Notes: generated by a model from the sequence alone, not told the origin. A stretch of DNA of 55,015 nt from Nocardia acididurans (GCF_016741815.1 NZ_JAERRJ010000024.1:1-55015); one strand, 5' to 3'. Counted from the stretch's first letter, positions 26,724 through 35,099 are shown. Made by a program: numbers and translations.

Positions 26724-27079
26724 GCATCGAACGCCGAATCGAGGAACTGACCGCGCAGGCCGCCGACGCTGGGCTGATGGACGACTTCCTGGCAGGAAAG
26801 CTGGTCCGCAGCACCGACCAGACCGACGTGTCCGGCCTGCCCGTGCCTGATGCCGCCGAGGTGGAATCGGCCGGTGCCATGGTGCCGACCACGGTCCGGT
26901 TCTCGCCTGCACAGAAAGAGAAGCTGGCTGCTTTGGCGAAGGCGCGGGGCACCGACGTGTCCAGCCTGGTGCGGGAATGGGTCGATCATCAGCTCGAGGC
27001 CTTCGAGCACCCCGAGCGTCAGCTGATCACCGTCGACGAGGCCATCCAGGCACTGCGGAACCTGCCACACTCCGCCTGA
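26720..27079 (+). CDS. Putative antitoxin with ribbon-helix-helix-like segment
   Basis: 119 residues; GGGAGG precedes the ATG, which overlaps the upstream stop (ATGA). Residues 57-90 (PTTVRFSPAQKEKLAALAKA, then VSSLVREWVDHQLEAFE) look like a ribbon-helix-helix DNA-binding unit; the N-terminal 50 residues are acidic and helical. Order is toxin then antitoxin, as in BrnTA. It would be expected to bind its own promoter. Confidence 0.6.
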   Translation: MSIERRIEELTAQAADAGLMDDFLAGKLVRSTDQTDVSGLPVPDAAEVESAGAMVPTTVRFSPAQKEKLAALAKARGTDVSSLVREWVDHQLEAFEHPERQLITVDEAIQALRNLPHSA

Positions 27080-27524
27080 CCAGCGGAACCGATCACCAGG
27101 GACCGCCATTGGAGGTGCGGAAGTCCGTGCGCGCACGCGCCGCTGCGGCGGATAGAGCGTGGCGGCTGACCGGCTGCGACTTGGCCGGGTGCGGACTCGC
27201 GGTCGTCTGAAGGCTCCTGATGCGTTGCCCGCGCTGCCCTGGCCAGTAGTCGAAGCTCGGATTCTCCTGGGTAGCCGCGGCTGCGCGCTCTTCCTGGTGC
27301 TGGTGAGGTCTCGAATCGGATGATGGCCCTAGACTGCACACGTCCGCTGTGGCAGCCACAGCGGTGTGGTGGGAGCTCCAGGGTTGCCTGATCGGCCTCG
27401 TGACGTTTCAGAGCATCGACCGTTGTGCCCTATGCGGGGCATCGTGACGCCGGGCTCGGGGCCTGCCCAACACGGACGTGCTGCCGCCCGGGTCGGTCTT
27501 GTCCTGCTCAGAGGTTGGGGTCCA
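27080..27524. other. Intergenic with a short hairpin
   Basis: About 445 bases without a convincing gene. CCGCTGTG at 27344-27351 pairs with CACAGCGG at 27357-27364 around a five-base loop; no T-run follows. Minus-strand open frames here look like shadows of GC-rich sequence. Confidence 0.4.
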
Positions 27525-28523
27525 GTGCGTTCTCGGTTGACTGTTCGTGCGATAGCGGACCAGATTGTCGAACTCGGACTCGCTGATGCGGAGGCGGTGA
27601 CCGCAAAACTGGGCCCGGCGGATCTGGACTGTCCGTTGAATGAGTTCGGCGCCACCGAGTCGCTGGCTGTCCTGCTCGTACTCGATTACATGAAGGTTCG
27701 CTACAGCACGGAATACAAGACGTTCCGCCGTGCGTGTGAGAACGACGCGGTGGTGTACCGATATGAGCTCGAGCTCATCGCGGCCTGCGGCCGCGGGCTG
27801 TTCGCCATCACGGAGGTGGAGTTGGCCGGCACGATCGACGGTGTTCATATTCTGCGGTTTCGCTGTAATGGGGAACCGCATGAGTGGTCGATCGTGCATG
27901 GTCCGGACGAGAGTTTCGATGCCCAAGAGACATTCTTCGAATCGGTAGGTGACCTTATCCCGACCGGATCGTCGTCGCGATGGTGCACGGTGCATCCTGG
28001 CGATCCGGATGTCACCGGCGAAGCGTACTTCGGCGACCCGGCGGTGCTGAATGCGCTCGGCGCGCCGTTCGGCCTGCTGTTCGAGCCGATGCGGACAGAC
28101 CCCTGCGTCGCCGATGTCGAGCTTCTGCGGAATTGGCTGTGTACGCGGCGAGCGGAGTTCGCGAACTGGACCGCGACATACGGCGAGGGGATCACCTGGG
28201 ACTACTCTCCGGAGTCGCTCGAAGCATTGGGCTACCTCGTCCTGCGCCGCGTTCCGACGATCGATGCCCTGGCGGATCCAGCGAACACGGAGTTCGTCGA
28301 GGGTGCGAGCTGGTATGTCGGCGAGGCGTTGTGCCGGGTCAGGGGCGGTCGATGGGTCTATCGGGAGGGTGATTCCGAGGTCAATCCTTATGACGGCTAT
28401 CCATTCGTGGAACAGGACGGGCCCGGCTCGGCGAGCGCGGTGCCCTTTCGCCAGCTGCGAATCCTGATCAAGCGTGGTGATCCGGGTCATCTGCGTACGC
28501 GATACGACGATTTCTCGGCATAG
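27525..28523 (+). CDS. Unrecognised protein of about 332 residues
   Basis: The start chosen is the GTG at 27525 behind AGAGGTTGGGG; sequence upstream of it is not protein-like. The N-terminal part is helical (VRAIADQIVELGLADAEAVT), the middle alternates strands (VHILRFRCNGEPHEWSIVHG), and the C-terminus contains WYVGEALCRVRGGRWVYREG, a pattern common in small actinobacterial proteins of unknown role. No membrane segment or signal. It might be a cytoplasmic immunity-type protein (weak inference). Confidence 0.7.
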   Translation: MRSRLTVRAIADQIVELGLADAEAVTAKLGPADLDCPLNEFGATESLAVLLVLDYMKVRYSTEYKTFRRACENDAVVYRYELELIAACGRGLFAITEVELAGTIDGVHILRFRCNGEPHEWSIVHGPDESFDAQETFFESVGDLIPTGSSSRWCTVHPGDPDVTGEAYFGDPAVLNALGAPFGLLFEPMRTDPCVADVELLRNWLCTRRAEFANWTATYGEGITWDYSPESLEALGYLVLRRVPTIDALADPANTEFVEGASWYVGEALCRVRGGRWVYREGDSEVNPYDGYPFVEQDGPGSASAVPFRQLRILIKRGDPGHLRTRYDDFSA

Positions 28524-29018
28524 CCGACAACCGTGCTCGGCATCCCCTGACCCTACAGCTCCAAAGCAGGCGCAAAGGCGCCGCCGATCGAGTGCCGCTG
28601 GGTAGAAGGCCAGTGCACCTGGATCGGTGAACGTCGTCAGCCGCGGCGATCGACCCGTACGATCCCTGCTGCAGTCGTCCTCGCTTGCGAACTCCATGGA
28701 CCTCTCATTGATGGACCTGCAAAGGGCCCAGTCAGATCAGGTGACAACAGTGTCACCTACCGCTGCAGCAGCCCCGAGCTTTCGTGAATGGCTAGTCTTC
28801 GTGAGCCCGGCTGTCGACACGCACATGATCGCGATCATCGTCCGTTTCTTGTCGTTCCAGAGTGTCACTTCGACCGTGGGGGGTCCTGGTGAGGTTCGGC
28901 GCAGGTGGTGGCGACCTAACCCGAGGTGCCGAAATGAGGTAGGGGATGGGTGATCGGGTTGGCGACGTGGTTGTCGATTTCCGAATGACGTTGTGCGCCT
29001 TGGTGGCATAGTTGATTG
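28524..29018. other. Intergenic, with one inverted repeat
   Basis: About 495 bases without a recognisable gene. AGGTGACA (28739-28746) and TGTCACCT (28751-28758) form a perfect 8-4-8 inverted repeat, a possible operator. Confidence 0.4.
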
Positions 29019-30011
29019 ATGGTGGGCGACACCACACATCGGGCAACGGTGGCGATGCCGGAAGCGCGGCGGATCGATACCACTCCGCCTGTCCGGATTT
29101 CTGCGGCTGACATCCCGACGCAGGGACATGCATGGCCTTCCCAGATGCTGCGGTGCGCGCATTGTGAGGCGAAAGTGCAGGCGATCGATTCGACGCCCAA
29201 GGAGCGGACACGGCCGCGCCGTCCGTACTTTCGTCGGACGCCGCGTCGCGGCGGGGGAAATCGGCACGCGGCCGAATGCTTGTACAACGTCGCGGAGCGG
29301 ATACGAGTGATCCGGGCCGAGAGCGACGATTCATTGCGACGCGATCGGAGTAGGAACGGGCGTCCCAGATACCGGTTGGTGCTGCCGGAGGCGTTCGGCC
29401 CCGCCGAACTCATCGCACGCGGTAGCCGTGGTGAGCAGGTAGTGGCGGAGCGGCTCACCACCGTCTTGAACACGGCGGCGAAGATCGCTGCGTTGTTGGA
29501 GGACTACGCCGAGCGAGACGCTGACATCGATATGGAATGGAGCGCCGAGTGCGGCGGAGAGCGAGTGGAATGGCTGAACTTTCTGTATGTGCCCCAACGA
29601 ATTTGGGTGTTGCACAGACGCCTCGAGCGAGAGGGCCCGGCTCTGGGACATCCGACTGCGGTGGTCTTCCGTGCAACCGAGTGTGAGTCGTCGACATCGA
29701 GTACGGGCGTGTCGAGGTCCTGTGCCGGCACATATGCGTTGCCGCCGGAGCCTGGCTCACCCGAAGTCGAGCGTTTGGCGGTGGTGGGCGAGCACGAGCT
29801 GATCGAACGCGTATTCGCGCAGGGGACGAGCAGGTTCTATATCGGGTATGGCATGTGGTTTCGCGAACGTGGTGGGCCGGTTGGGCCGACACGGCTGCGG
29901 CTGCACATCTACAGTGCCGCGCAGGTCGCCGACATCTCGGACGAAGTGGGAGATCGGCCGTTGTCGCGGTGGCGTCAGTGGCGGCGGCTGCGGGATCTGC
30001 CAGGAGAGTAG
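29019..30011 (+). CDS. Unrecognised protein with CoiA-like zinc-finger start
   Basis: 330 residues from the ATG at 29019. Residues about 44-90 contain LRCAHCEAKV, RPYFRRTPRRGG and NRHAAEC: a CxxC followed by HxxxC, like the N-terminal zinc finger of CoiA-type nuclease-related proteins. The rest is alpha/beta (LIARGSRGEQVVAERLTTVL; ERVEWLNFLYVPQRIWVLHR) with no clear catalytic signature. Possibly a nucleic-acid-associated protein; low certainty about function. Confidence 0.65.
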   Translation: MVGDTTHRATVAMPEARRIDTTPPVRISAADIPTQGHAWPSQMLRCAHCEAKVQAIDSTPKERTRPRRPYFRRTPRRGGGNRHAAECLYNVAERIRVIRAESDDSLRRDRSRNGRPRYRLVLPEAFGPAELIARGSRGEQVVAERLTTVLNTAAKIAALLEDYAERDADIDMEWSAECGGERVEWLNFLYVPQRIWVLHRRLEREGPALGHPTAVVFRATECESSTSSTGVSRSCAGTYALPPEPGSPEVERLAVVGEHELIERVFAQGTSRFYIGYGMWFRERGGPVGPTRLRLHIYSAAQVADISDEVGDRPLSRWRQWRRLRDLPGE

Positions 30012-30220
30012 CCCGATGCTGTGGTGTGCCGACAGAGGGTGACGACGCGATTGCCGTCCCGCGCGACGACCGGATCAGCACCAGGTACCGCTATGTGCGA
30101 GTGGGGGTCCGGGTTGTTGCTGACGTTTCAGCGGCAGTCGGCTGGTCATGGGGACGGTTGATGGCGGCAGATCGCAGCTATAAGGGTGGTGCTGCTCCAA
30201 GTCTTCCCGCAGCCAGGAAG

Positions 30221-30259
30221 CCGGTACCGTCCCGACCATAGTGGTTGGGACGGTACCGG
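30221..30259. terminator. Strong hairpin, candidate terminator
   Basis: Arms 30221-30237 and 30243-30259 pair almost perfectly over 17 bp (CCGGTACCGTCCC against GGGACGGTACCGG, then GACC against GGTT with a mismatch and a G-U pair) around ATAGT. It lies between the genes at 29019-30011 and 30313. No T-run follows. Confidence 0.6.
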
Positions 30260-30312
30260 TGCGATCGCCACCGCGTCCTGTCGCTGGAGCATTGACCTGA
30301 AGCGAGCATCGG

Positions 30313-30651
30313 ATGAATCCACCGGCAGAGCATGATGTGGGAGTTGGTGGGAGGATCTTCGCTGTTTCAGCGGACGAGGTGAGGATGCTGGCCTACAAGG
30401 TGGTGCGCTACGCCGACTCCATCGAGTGCGCTCTCGATATCCCCGCGGACTGGGAGATCGCGTTGCACATTCAGCTCTCGGGGTCGGAGGTTGGCAAGGA
30501 TGTCGAGCGATACCTCACGGAATTGACACGACATCTGGGGGTTGCGTCGCAGAAGCTCCGTCGACTTGCCCTCGACCTTATTGCCTTTGCGGACGTGGTC
30601 GTGCAGGTCGACAACATGGCGGCTGCGGCGATCAGAGGTACACAGGAATGA
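30313..30651 (+). CDS. Small EspC-like protein (module C)
   Basis: 112 residues. After a 16-residue leader, FAVSADEVRMLAYKVVRYAD has the V-x-A-D-x-V-x-x-LA pattern seen in the other small genes of this family at 23086 and 51930. The rest is two amphipathic helices (ALDLIAFADVVVQVDNMAAA at the end). The partner gene starts 56 bases after its stop. Possible type VII secretion-type helical pair (inference). Confidence 0.6.
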   Translation: MNPPAEHDVGVGGRIFAVSADEVRMLAYKVVRYADSIECALDIPADWEIALHIQLSGSEVGKDVERYLTELTRHLGVASQKLRRLALDLIAFADVVVQVDNMAAAAIRGTQE

Positions 30652-30706
30652 GCGCTCGTTCGTTCGAGGCAGAGAGCATCTCGTGTTGCTGCGAGTGGAG
30701 GAACCG

Positions 30707-31261
30707 ATGAAACCGACACCGGCTGCGATCCTGGCGTGGGACCTCCACGAAGCCCGAAAGTATCTCGAAGCCGCACAGCAGGCGGCGGAGGTCATCGATA
30801 CTGTTGCTCAGTTTGTGGCGTCCGGGTTCGCGGAAACCGACGGCTTCCTCGAAAGTGAGACTGGTGATGCACTCAGGCGACGAGCACAGGAGTGGATCGC
30901 AGACAACAACTCCCGGCACCTGCGGGAGGCAGCGTTCTACGGCGCCAGGCTGGAAGGTTTCGATGCGGCTGTCCAGATCGTTCAGGTCGTGCATCGAGCG
31001 GCTCAGGACTACAACCGTGCACACGGCTTCACCGGGCCGCAACTTTTCATCGGAGAAGACGGAGTTGTCACCTCCGACCCGCCGGCCAGCGATTCGTTCA
31101 TCTACCGGCACCTGATCTACAGCCCCGCGCAGCGTGCGATCAACGATCTCAACGAGACGCTTGCACCCGCACTGACCACCATCCTCGACGAGGAGCGCCT
31201 GTCGGAGGCCAGGCGGACATCGGCTGAGGCACACTCCGGTACCGGCACGGTGAGGTCCTGA
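30707..31261 (+). CDS. All-helical partner protein (module C)
   Basis: 184 residues; GTGGAGG stands before the ATG. AAILAWDLHEARKYLEAAQQ at the N-terminus, FLESETGDALRRR in the middle, and LFIGEDGVVTSDPPAS near residue 110 align in order with corresponding segments of the partner proteins at 22497 and 51364. No signal peptide or catalytic motif. Likely functions with the EspC-like protein encoded just upstream. Confidence 0.65.
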   Translation: MKPTPAAILAWDLHEARKYLEAAQQAAEVIDTVAQFVASGFAETDGFLESETGDALRRRAQEWIADNNSRHLREAAFYGARLEGFDAAVQIVQVVHRAAQDYNRAHGFTGPQLFIGEDGVVTSDPPASDSFIYRHLIYSPAQRAINDLNETLAPALTTILDEERLSEARRTSAEAHSGTGTVRS

Positions 31262-31419
31262 CCCGACACCACGGTACCTCGTGCCTTGAGCAATCTGCTT
31301 GTCTCTGCGGTTGCGTGCGGGCGAGGCGGCGGGACCCGTGGCCCGTCCCCAGTGAATGAGACCACTCGGTATTAGAGTCCTGTTGGCCCTGATCAGGGCT
31401 GGAAGGGACACTGAGTGAC

Positions 31420-31693
31420 ATGGCAGGACGCAAGCGACATTCCGCGGAGGAGATCGTGCGGAAGCTGAGCCGTGCCGATGAGCTGATCGCGGCGGGCAAG
31501 ACCGGGGAGGAAGCCGCCGCGGAGCTGGGGGTGTCGGCGGCCACGATGTACAACTGGCGCCGCCAGTACGGCGGTGTGGACACCGATGCCGCCAAGGAGC
31601 TCAAGGAGCTGCACGAGCAGAATGCCCGGTTGAAGCGGTTGCTGGCCGATGCCGAGCTGGAGAAGGACGCGCTGCGGGAGATCGCCAAGGACG
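31420..31693 (+). pseudogene. IS3-family OrfA, truncated by IS110
   Basis: The first 91 residues are a typical OrfA: helix-turn-helix SAEEIVRKLSRADELIAAGK, then ELGVSAATMYNWRRQYGG, and coiled coil NARLKRLLADAELEKDALRE. After EIAKDA the frame enters the IS110 end and stops at 31779. Joining across the insertion at a CT dinucleotide restores a reading ending DAGKF-stop at the usual OrfA/OrfB junction, with OrfB in the -1 frame as expected. Confidence 0.85.
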
Positions 31694-31705
31694 CTCCTAT
31701 AGATG

Positions 31706-32707
31706 TCAAGCCGACGATCCAGGCCCGCGGAAGTCGGTTCGGTGGGCTCGGAACACTTCGCGTGCGAGATATCGCTTGAGGCAGCGGATGATCTCCGGTT
31801 TGGTCTTGCCCTCGGTCGTGCGGCGGGCGACGTAGTCTCGGGTGCGTTGGTCGTAACGCAGACGCACGATCACCGCAGTATGCAGGGCCTGGTTGGCCTG
31901 TCGGTCACCGCCGCGATGGAGCCGATGTCGAACGGTCTTGCCGGAGGACGCGGGAATGGGGGCGACCCCGCACAGGTGCGCGAAGGCGGCCTTGCCGATC
32001 AGCCGCGCAGGGTTGTCGCCGATCGAAATCACCAGTGCCGCAGCGGTATCGGGACCGAGCGCGAACACTCCCAAAGTGTTCGGAGCGACCTGCTCGAGCA
32101 GCTGATGCAGGTGTCGTTCGAGTTGGTCGGCTTGGTCCTTCGCCTCCCGAAACCGAGCAGCGAGCGAGCGCAGCGCCAGTTTGGTCGCTTGCACCGGATC
32201 TGCGAGGCGCCCGGCGTCGGGCCGAAACGCTGCGCAGGTGGCCACCAGTTGAGCGCGGGACAGGCCGCGCAGCTGGCTGCGCAGAATTTCCGGGCTGGTC
32301 GTGATCAACCCGCGCAACGCGTTGAGCGCGGCGGTGGTGGCCTTGACCGCGTTGTTTCGCGCCACGCGCAGCGCGCGGACAGCTTCGGTCGCGCCGTTGC
32401 GCAGTTTCGGTGCGGTAACGCCGGATTTGTCGAGGAGCCGACGGGCCGCGGCGTAGGCGTCGATGGTGTCGGTCTTACCGTGGGAGCGGCGCAGCCTGCG
32501 ATTCGGGCGCGCCACCTCGGCGACATCGTGGCCGCGCTCATGCAGGTAGCGGGCGAGCTCGACCCCGTAGGATCCGGTGCCTTCGACACCGATCCGCGCG
32601 ACCCGGCCGAACGAGGTGATCCATTGCTCGATGGCGACGTGGTGGGTGTCGGCATGGGTGTCGACACCGACATAGACCATCGGGAGCGCGACGAGGGAGG
32701 AAGTCAT
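31706..32707 (-). CDS. IS110-family transposase with internal deletion near the N-terminus
   Basis: 333 residues. The DEDD domain has GVDTHAD, IGVEGTGSYG and KTDTIDA; the C-terminal Transposase_20 domain has LCGVAPIPASSGKTVRHRLH with the catalytic Ser region. Compared with family members, about 25-30 residues are missing between DTHHVAI and WITSFG, so the first Asp and the Glu are only about 26 residues apart. This removes part of the RuvC-like sheet and may disable the enzyme, though all named residues are present. Confidence 0.88.
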   Translation of the reverse strand: MTSSLVALPMVYVGVDTHADTHHVAIEQWITSFGRVARIGVEGTGSYGVELARYLHERGHDVAEVARPNRRLRRSHGKTDTIDAYAAARRLLDKSGVTAPKLRNGATEAVRALRVARNNAVKATTAALNALRGLITTSPEILRSQLRGLSRAQLVATCAAFRPDAGRLADPVQATKLALRSLAARFREAKDQADQLERHLHQLLEQVAPNTLGVFALGPDTAAALVISIGDNPARLIGKAAFAHLCGVAPIPASSGKTVRHRLHRGGDRQANQALHTAVIVRLRYDQRTRDYVARRTTEGKTKPEIIRCLKRYLAREVFRAHRTDFRGPGSSA

Positions 32708-33096
32708 CGGGACAGGTGCTGCCTTTCGCTGGGATCGGCAGGTGCTGCGCGTGGTGCGGTAGGTCGGACAGGCCGGTCAGGGGCCGGCGGTGCGACAGGC
32801 CCTATCAGGTCACGACCGTGGATGCGCAAGACCTGGGTGGGATTTCGGGGATGCACGCACCGCGCCGGCCCGAGCCAGGGTCGACGGGTCCCGCGAAGGA
32901 CACCACCAGGGGGCAGGAAACTTCGGAGTCACACCCGAGTCCGGGCTGACGCGGTGAGCGAGTTGCCATCATGCTCGGCGCACCGCACCGGCCAGGACGC
33001 AGGCCGACGGGTCCTTCGAAAGACACTCTGTTGGTCAGGAAAATTCTGGGTCAGACCCTCGCCGAGCCGGTGCGATGCGCGGGTTTCATCATGACT
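32708..33096 (-). ncRNA. Candidate IS110 bridge-RNA region
   Basis: This is the long non-coding end upstream of the IS110 recombinase gene, where the IS110 subgroup encodes its bridge RNA. It contains two imperfect copies of a roughly 100-base unit. GGAAAATTCTG at 33038-33048 is identical to the target-side sequence just outside the element (33097-33107), and AAGGAC at 32896-32901 matches the other target side (31688-31693). Exact RNA ends, promoter and fold could not be determined. Whether the matches have the strand sense that guide loops require is not established. Confidence 0.42.
32853..33081. repeat. Two imperfect tandem copies of a ~100-base unit, period about 123
   Basis: Unit 1 runs about 32853-32955, unit 2 about 32976-33081. 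Shared landmarks include GCACCGC-CCGGCC, CGACGGGTCC (32882 and 33005), a CGAA-GACAC block and CAGGAAA followed by TTC. The copies diverge mostly in the segments following GACAC. Confidence 0.75.
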
Positions 33097-33971
33097 GGAA
33101 AATTCTGAGCCCAGCGGCCAAGCGCCGCGCCGTGGACATGCTCAAACAGGTCAAGAGCATGTCGGAACGGTTGGCGTGCAAGGTTGTTGGGCTTCACCGG
33201 TCGACCTATCGGCGGCTGCCGACCGCGCAAACCCCGCACGATCCCGACGCCGGTTTGCGGGCCTGGCTGCGTTCCTATTCGACGAAACATCCAGGGCACG
33301 GGTTTCGCCGGGCGTGGGCGGCGTTGCGGTTCGACGAGGGCAGCGAGGTGAACAAGAAGAAGGTGCACCGACTCTGGCGCGAGGAGGGCTTGCAGGTGCG
33401 CGAGAATTCCCCGCGCAAGCGGGCCGGGTGTTCGTCGGTGCCGCCGGTCGACGCGGACGCGCCGAAGGTGGTGTGGGCGTTGGATTTCCAGTTCGACTCC
33501 ACCGTCGACGGCCGCGCGGTGAAGATCGCGTCGATGATCGACGAGCACACCCGTGAATCGCTGCTGCACCTGGTGGAACGGTCGATCACCGCCGAGAAAC
33601 TCGTCACCGAGCTCGAGAAGGTGTTCACCGCCCGCGGCGGCCCGCCGAAAGTGCTGCGGATGGACAACGGCCCAGTGATGATTTCCCATGCGTTGCAACA
33701 GTTTTGCGCTGACCGGGTCGGGATCTCCTACATTCCGCCCGGGACGCCGTGGAACAACGGATTCATCGAATCGTTCAACCGCAGGTTGCGGACCGAATGC
33801 CTCAACCGCAACCACTGGACCAGCCTGCTCGAAGCTCGGGTCGTGATCGGCGACTTCAAGACTGAGCACAACCATCGGCATCGGCATTCGGCGCTGGGCT
33901 ATCTCACCCCGGCCGAGTACGCTGCCCGCTGCGGCCACCTCCACCACCCGGTGACCTGCGACATTAACTGA
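33075..33971 (+). CDS. IS3-family transposase OrfB (downstream of IS110)
   Basis: The native part begins at about 33097 (WKILSPAAKRRAVDMLK); the first residues of the open frame come from the IS110 end. It carries HTH_21-like LACKVVGLHRSTYRRLP, then the rve core: Asp in WALDFQFDST, Asp in LRMDNGPVMI, Glu in NGFIESFNRRLRTE, and the usual end HRHRHSALGYLTPAEYAARC. The catalytic domain is complete but it can no longer be made as an OrfAB fusion. Confidence 0.9.
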   Translation: MRGFHHDWKILSPAAKRRAVDMLKQVKSMSERLACKVVGLHRSTYRRLPTAQTPHDPDAGLRAWLRSYSTKHPGHGFRRAWAALRFDEGSEVNKKKVHRLWREEGLQVRENSPRKRAGCSSVPPVDADAPKVVWALDFQFDSTVDGRAVKIASMIDEHTRESLLHLVERSITAEKLVTELEKVFTARGGPPKVLRMDNGPVMISHALQQFCADRVGISYIPPGTPWNNGFIESFNRRLRTECLNRNHWTSLLEARVVIGDFKTEHNHRHRHSALGYLTPAEYAARCGHLHHPVTCDIN

Positions 33972-34018
33972 AACTGGATCGAATACCACCCGGGCTCAAA
34001 GACCGGGTGGTCCCGTCA

Positions 34019-34366
34019 TCGGGGACCGGTCACCCGGGTATGACCATCGATAATGTGACCCGGTCTGTGCGGTGTTCGGGATGGGGTTCGTTGTCGCGAA
34101 TGCATCCGCGGCACAGGCGGATCCATGCCGGGCGTTCCGCACCCCGAGACCGTGGACACAGTAGCCGGTATCTCTGGACGACTACTTCCTGGTTCCCACG
34201 CGGCCTCGGCTTCAACCCGGAAGCGGGCGCGGATGTCAGGGAGGTGGCGGGCTCCGCGCACTACTCGACCAGCCGCGATCGGGTGTTCCATCGACTGGGA
34301 ACAACACCTTATGTGTTCTTGTCGAGAACCATCGATCCTGGGTGATGCTTGGCATCAACCTAGGAG
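34019..34366. other. Intergenic, no gene seen
   Basis: About 350 bases between the IS3 right end and DUF397 debris. Open frames here lack protein character. Confidence 0.35.
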
Positions 34367-34648
34367 ATGGAAGTGGATCTGCTGCCAATCTCGCTGGCTG
34401 ACTTACTGATGCTCTTGTGGCACAAGGCGAGCCGCTGTGAAGCTGGCCATTGTGTGGAGATGGCCCGAGTGTCGGATGGCCGTGCTGCTGCCGGCGAGTT
34501 CGATGTCTCGTGGCAAAAGAATTATTTCGGTGTAGGAGTTACACGATGGACTTTTCTACATACCTTTGGTCGAGTTGCTGAAGCTGTTGTGGCACAAAGC
34601 CGGTGGCTGCGAATCCGGAGCTTGTGTCGAGGTGGCCCGTGTGCCTGA
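34367..34648 (+). pseudogene. Broken DUF397 gene (N-terminal half)
   Basis: GGAG precedes the ATG. LADLLMLLWHKASRCEAGHC and VEMARVSDGRAA are the first half of a DUF397 domain; from about residue 42 the sequence departs (GEFDVSWQKN) and the frame runs into the next DUF397 gene. The diagnostic RDSK and FT..W parts are missing. Confidence 0.7.
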
Positions 34649-34766
34649 CGGCCGTGTTGCTGTGCGGGATTCGAAGAACCCGCTGGGTGGGGCGCTGGTG
34701 TTCACGCCCCAGCAGTGGGACGAATTCCTCGCCGGCGCAGCCAGGGGCGAATTCGATCCCTCATGA
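34566..34766 (+). CDS. DUF397 protein, start possibly frameshifted
   Basis: 66 residues from a TTG; the domain is otherwise complete (LLKLLWHKAGGCESGACVEV, VAVRDSKNP, FTPQQWDEFLAGAARGEFD). An ATG at 34542 with GGAG upstream begins MDFSTY in another frame; restoring one base in the TTTT run would give a start like that of the DUF397 gene at 37376 (MDFLPF). It may therefore be a recent frameshift mutant or start at the TTG. Confidence 0.7.
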   Translation: MVELLKLLWHKAGGCESGACVEVARVPDGRVAVRDSKNPLGGALVFTPQQWDEFLAGAARGEFDPS

Positions 34767-34796
34767 CTTGCTGTTCTATCTGGAGGATTGTTTGCG

Positions 34797-35099
34797 ATGC
34801 GGAACTCCGGTGCCCCAGAGATGCCGCCGCTGGTGTTCACCGAGGAAGAATGGACGGCATTCCTGGAGGGCGCACGGAACGGTGAGTTCGCGAGATCCAG
34901 GAAGGACCCTAGGCAGACAGAGGTCCGGTGTCGTCTATGTGGCAGGCACCCTGAACCGGGGGCACGGATGCGCTGCCAACGTAGTCCTGGGTCCGCCGCT
35001 ACGGACGGTGCGGGATCCGGCTCGCCGCGTCCGATAAGGCCAGCCGATGCTCGTGTTGTGCGTACGGCGGCGGGTTCGCCCCTGACCCCACGCCATTGA
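34797..35099 (+). pseudogene. DUF397 C-terminal fragment
   Basis: MRNSGAPEMPPLVFTEEEWT followed by FLEGARNGEFA is the second half of a DUF397 domain; the N-terminal Trp-Ser/Cys part is absent. The downstream portion is basic, low-complexity and probably not original coding sequence. Confidence 0.6.

Larger units (their letters stand above)
31694..33096 (-). mobile_element. IS110-family element
   Basis: It has no terminal inverted repeats, as expected for the family. CT dinucleotides at 31694-31695 and 33095-33096 fit the core at which IS110 recombinases act. The recombinase gene lies within about ten bases of one end, while the other end has about 390 bases of non-coding DNA upstream of the gene, the layout of the IS110 subgroup in which that end encodes a bridge RNA (established for IS621 relatives). 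Confidence 0.82.
31351..34018 (+). mobile_element. IS3-family element split by an IS110 element
   Basis: The imperfect terminal repeats align as GACCACTCGGTATTAGAGTCC (31358-31378, 17 of 21 positions) with the complement of 33992-34012; outer limits are approximate. OrfA and OrfB of an IS3-family element lie at each side of an IS110 insertion between about 31694 and 33096. The right end includes a 9-bp hairpin (33985-34011). Confidence 0.82.

Noticed and set aside
28627..28953. 108-codon plus-strand frame in an intergenic region
   Set aside because: No ribosome site, no protein-like composition, and the minus strand is equally open.
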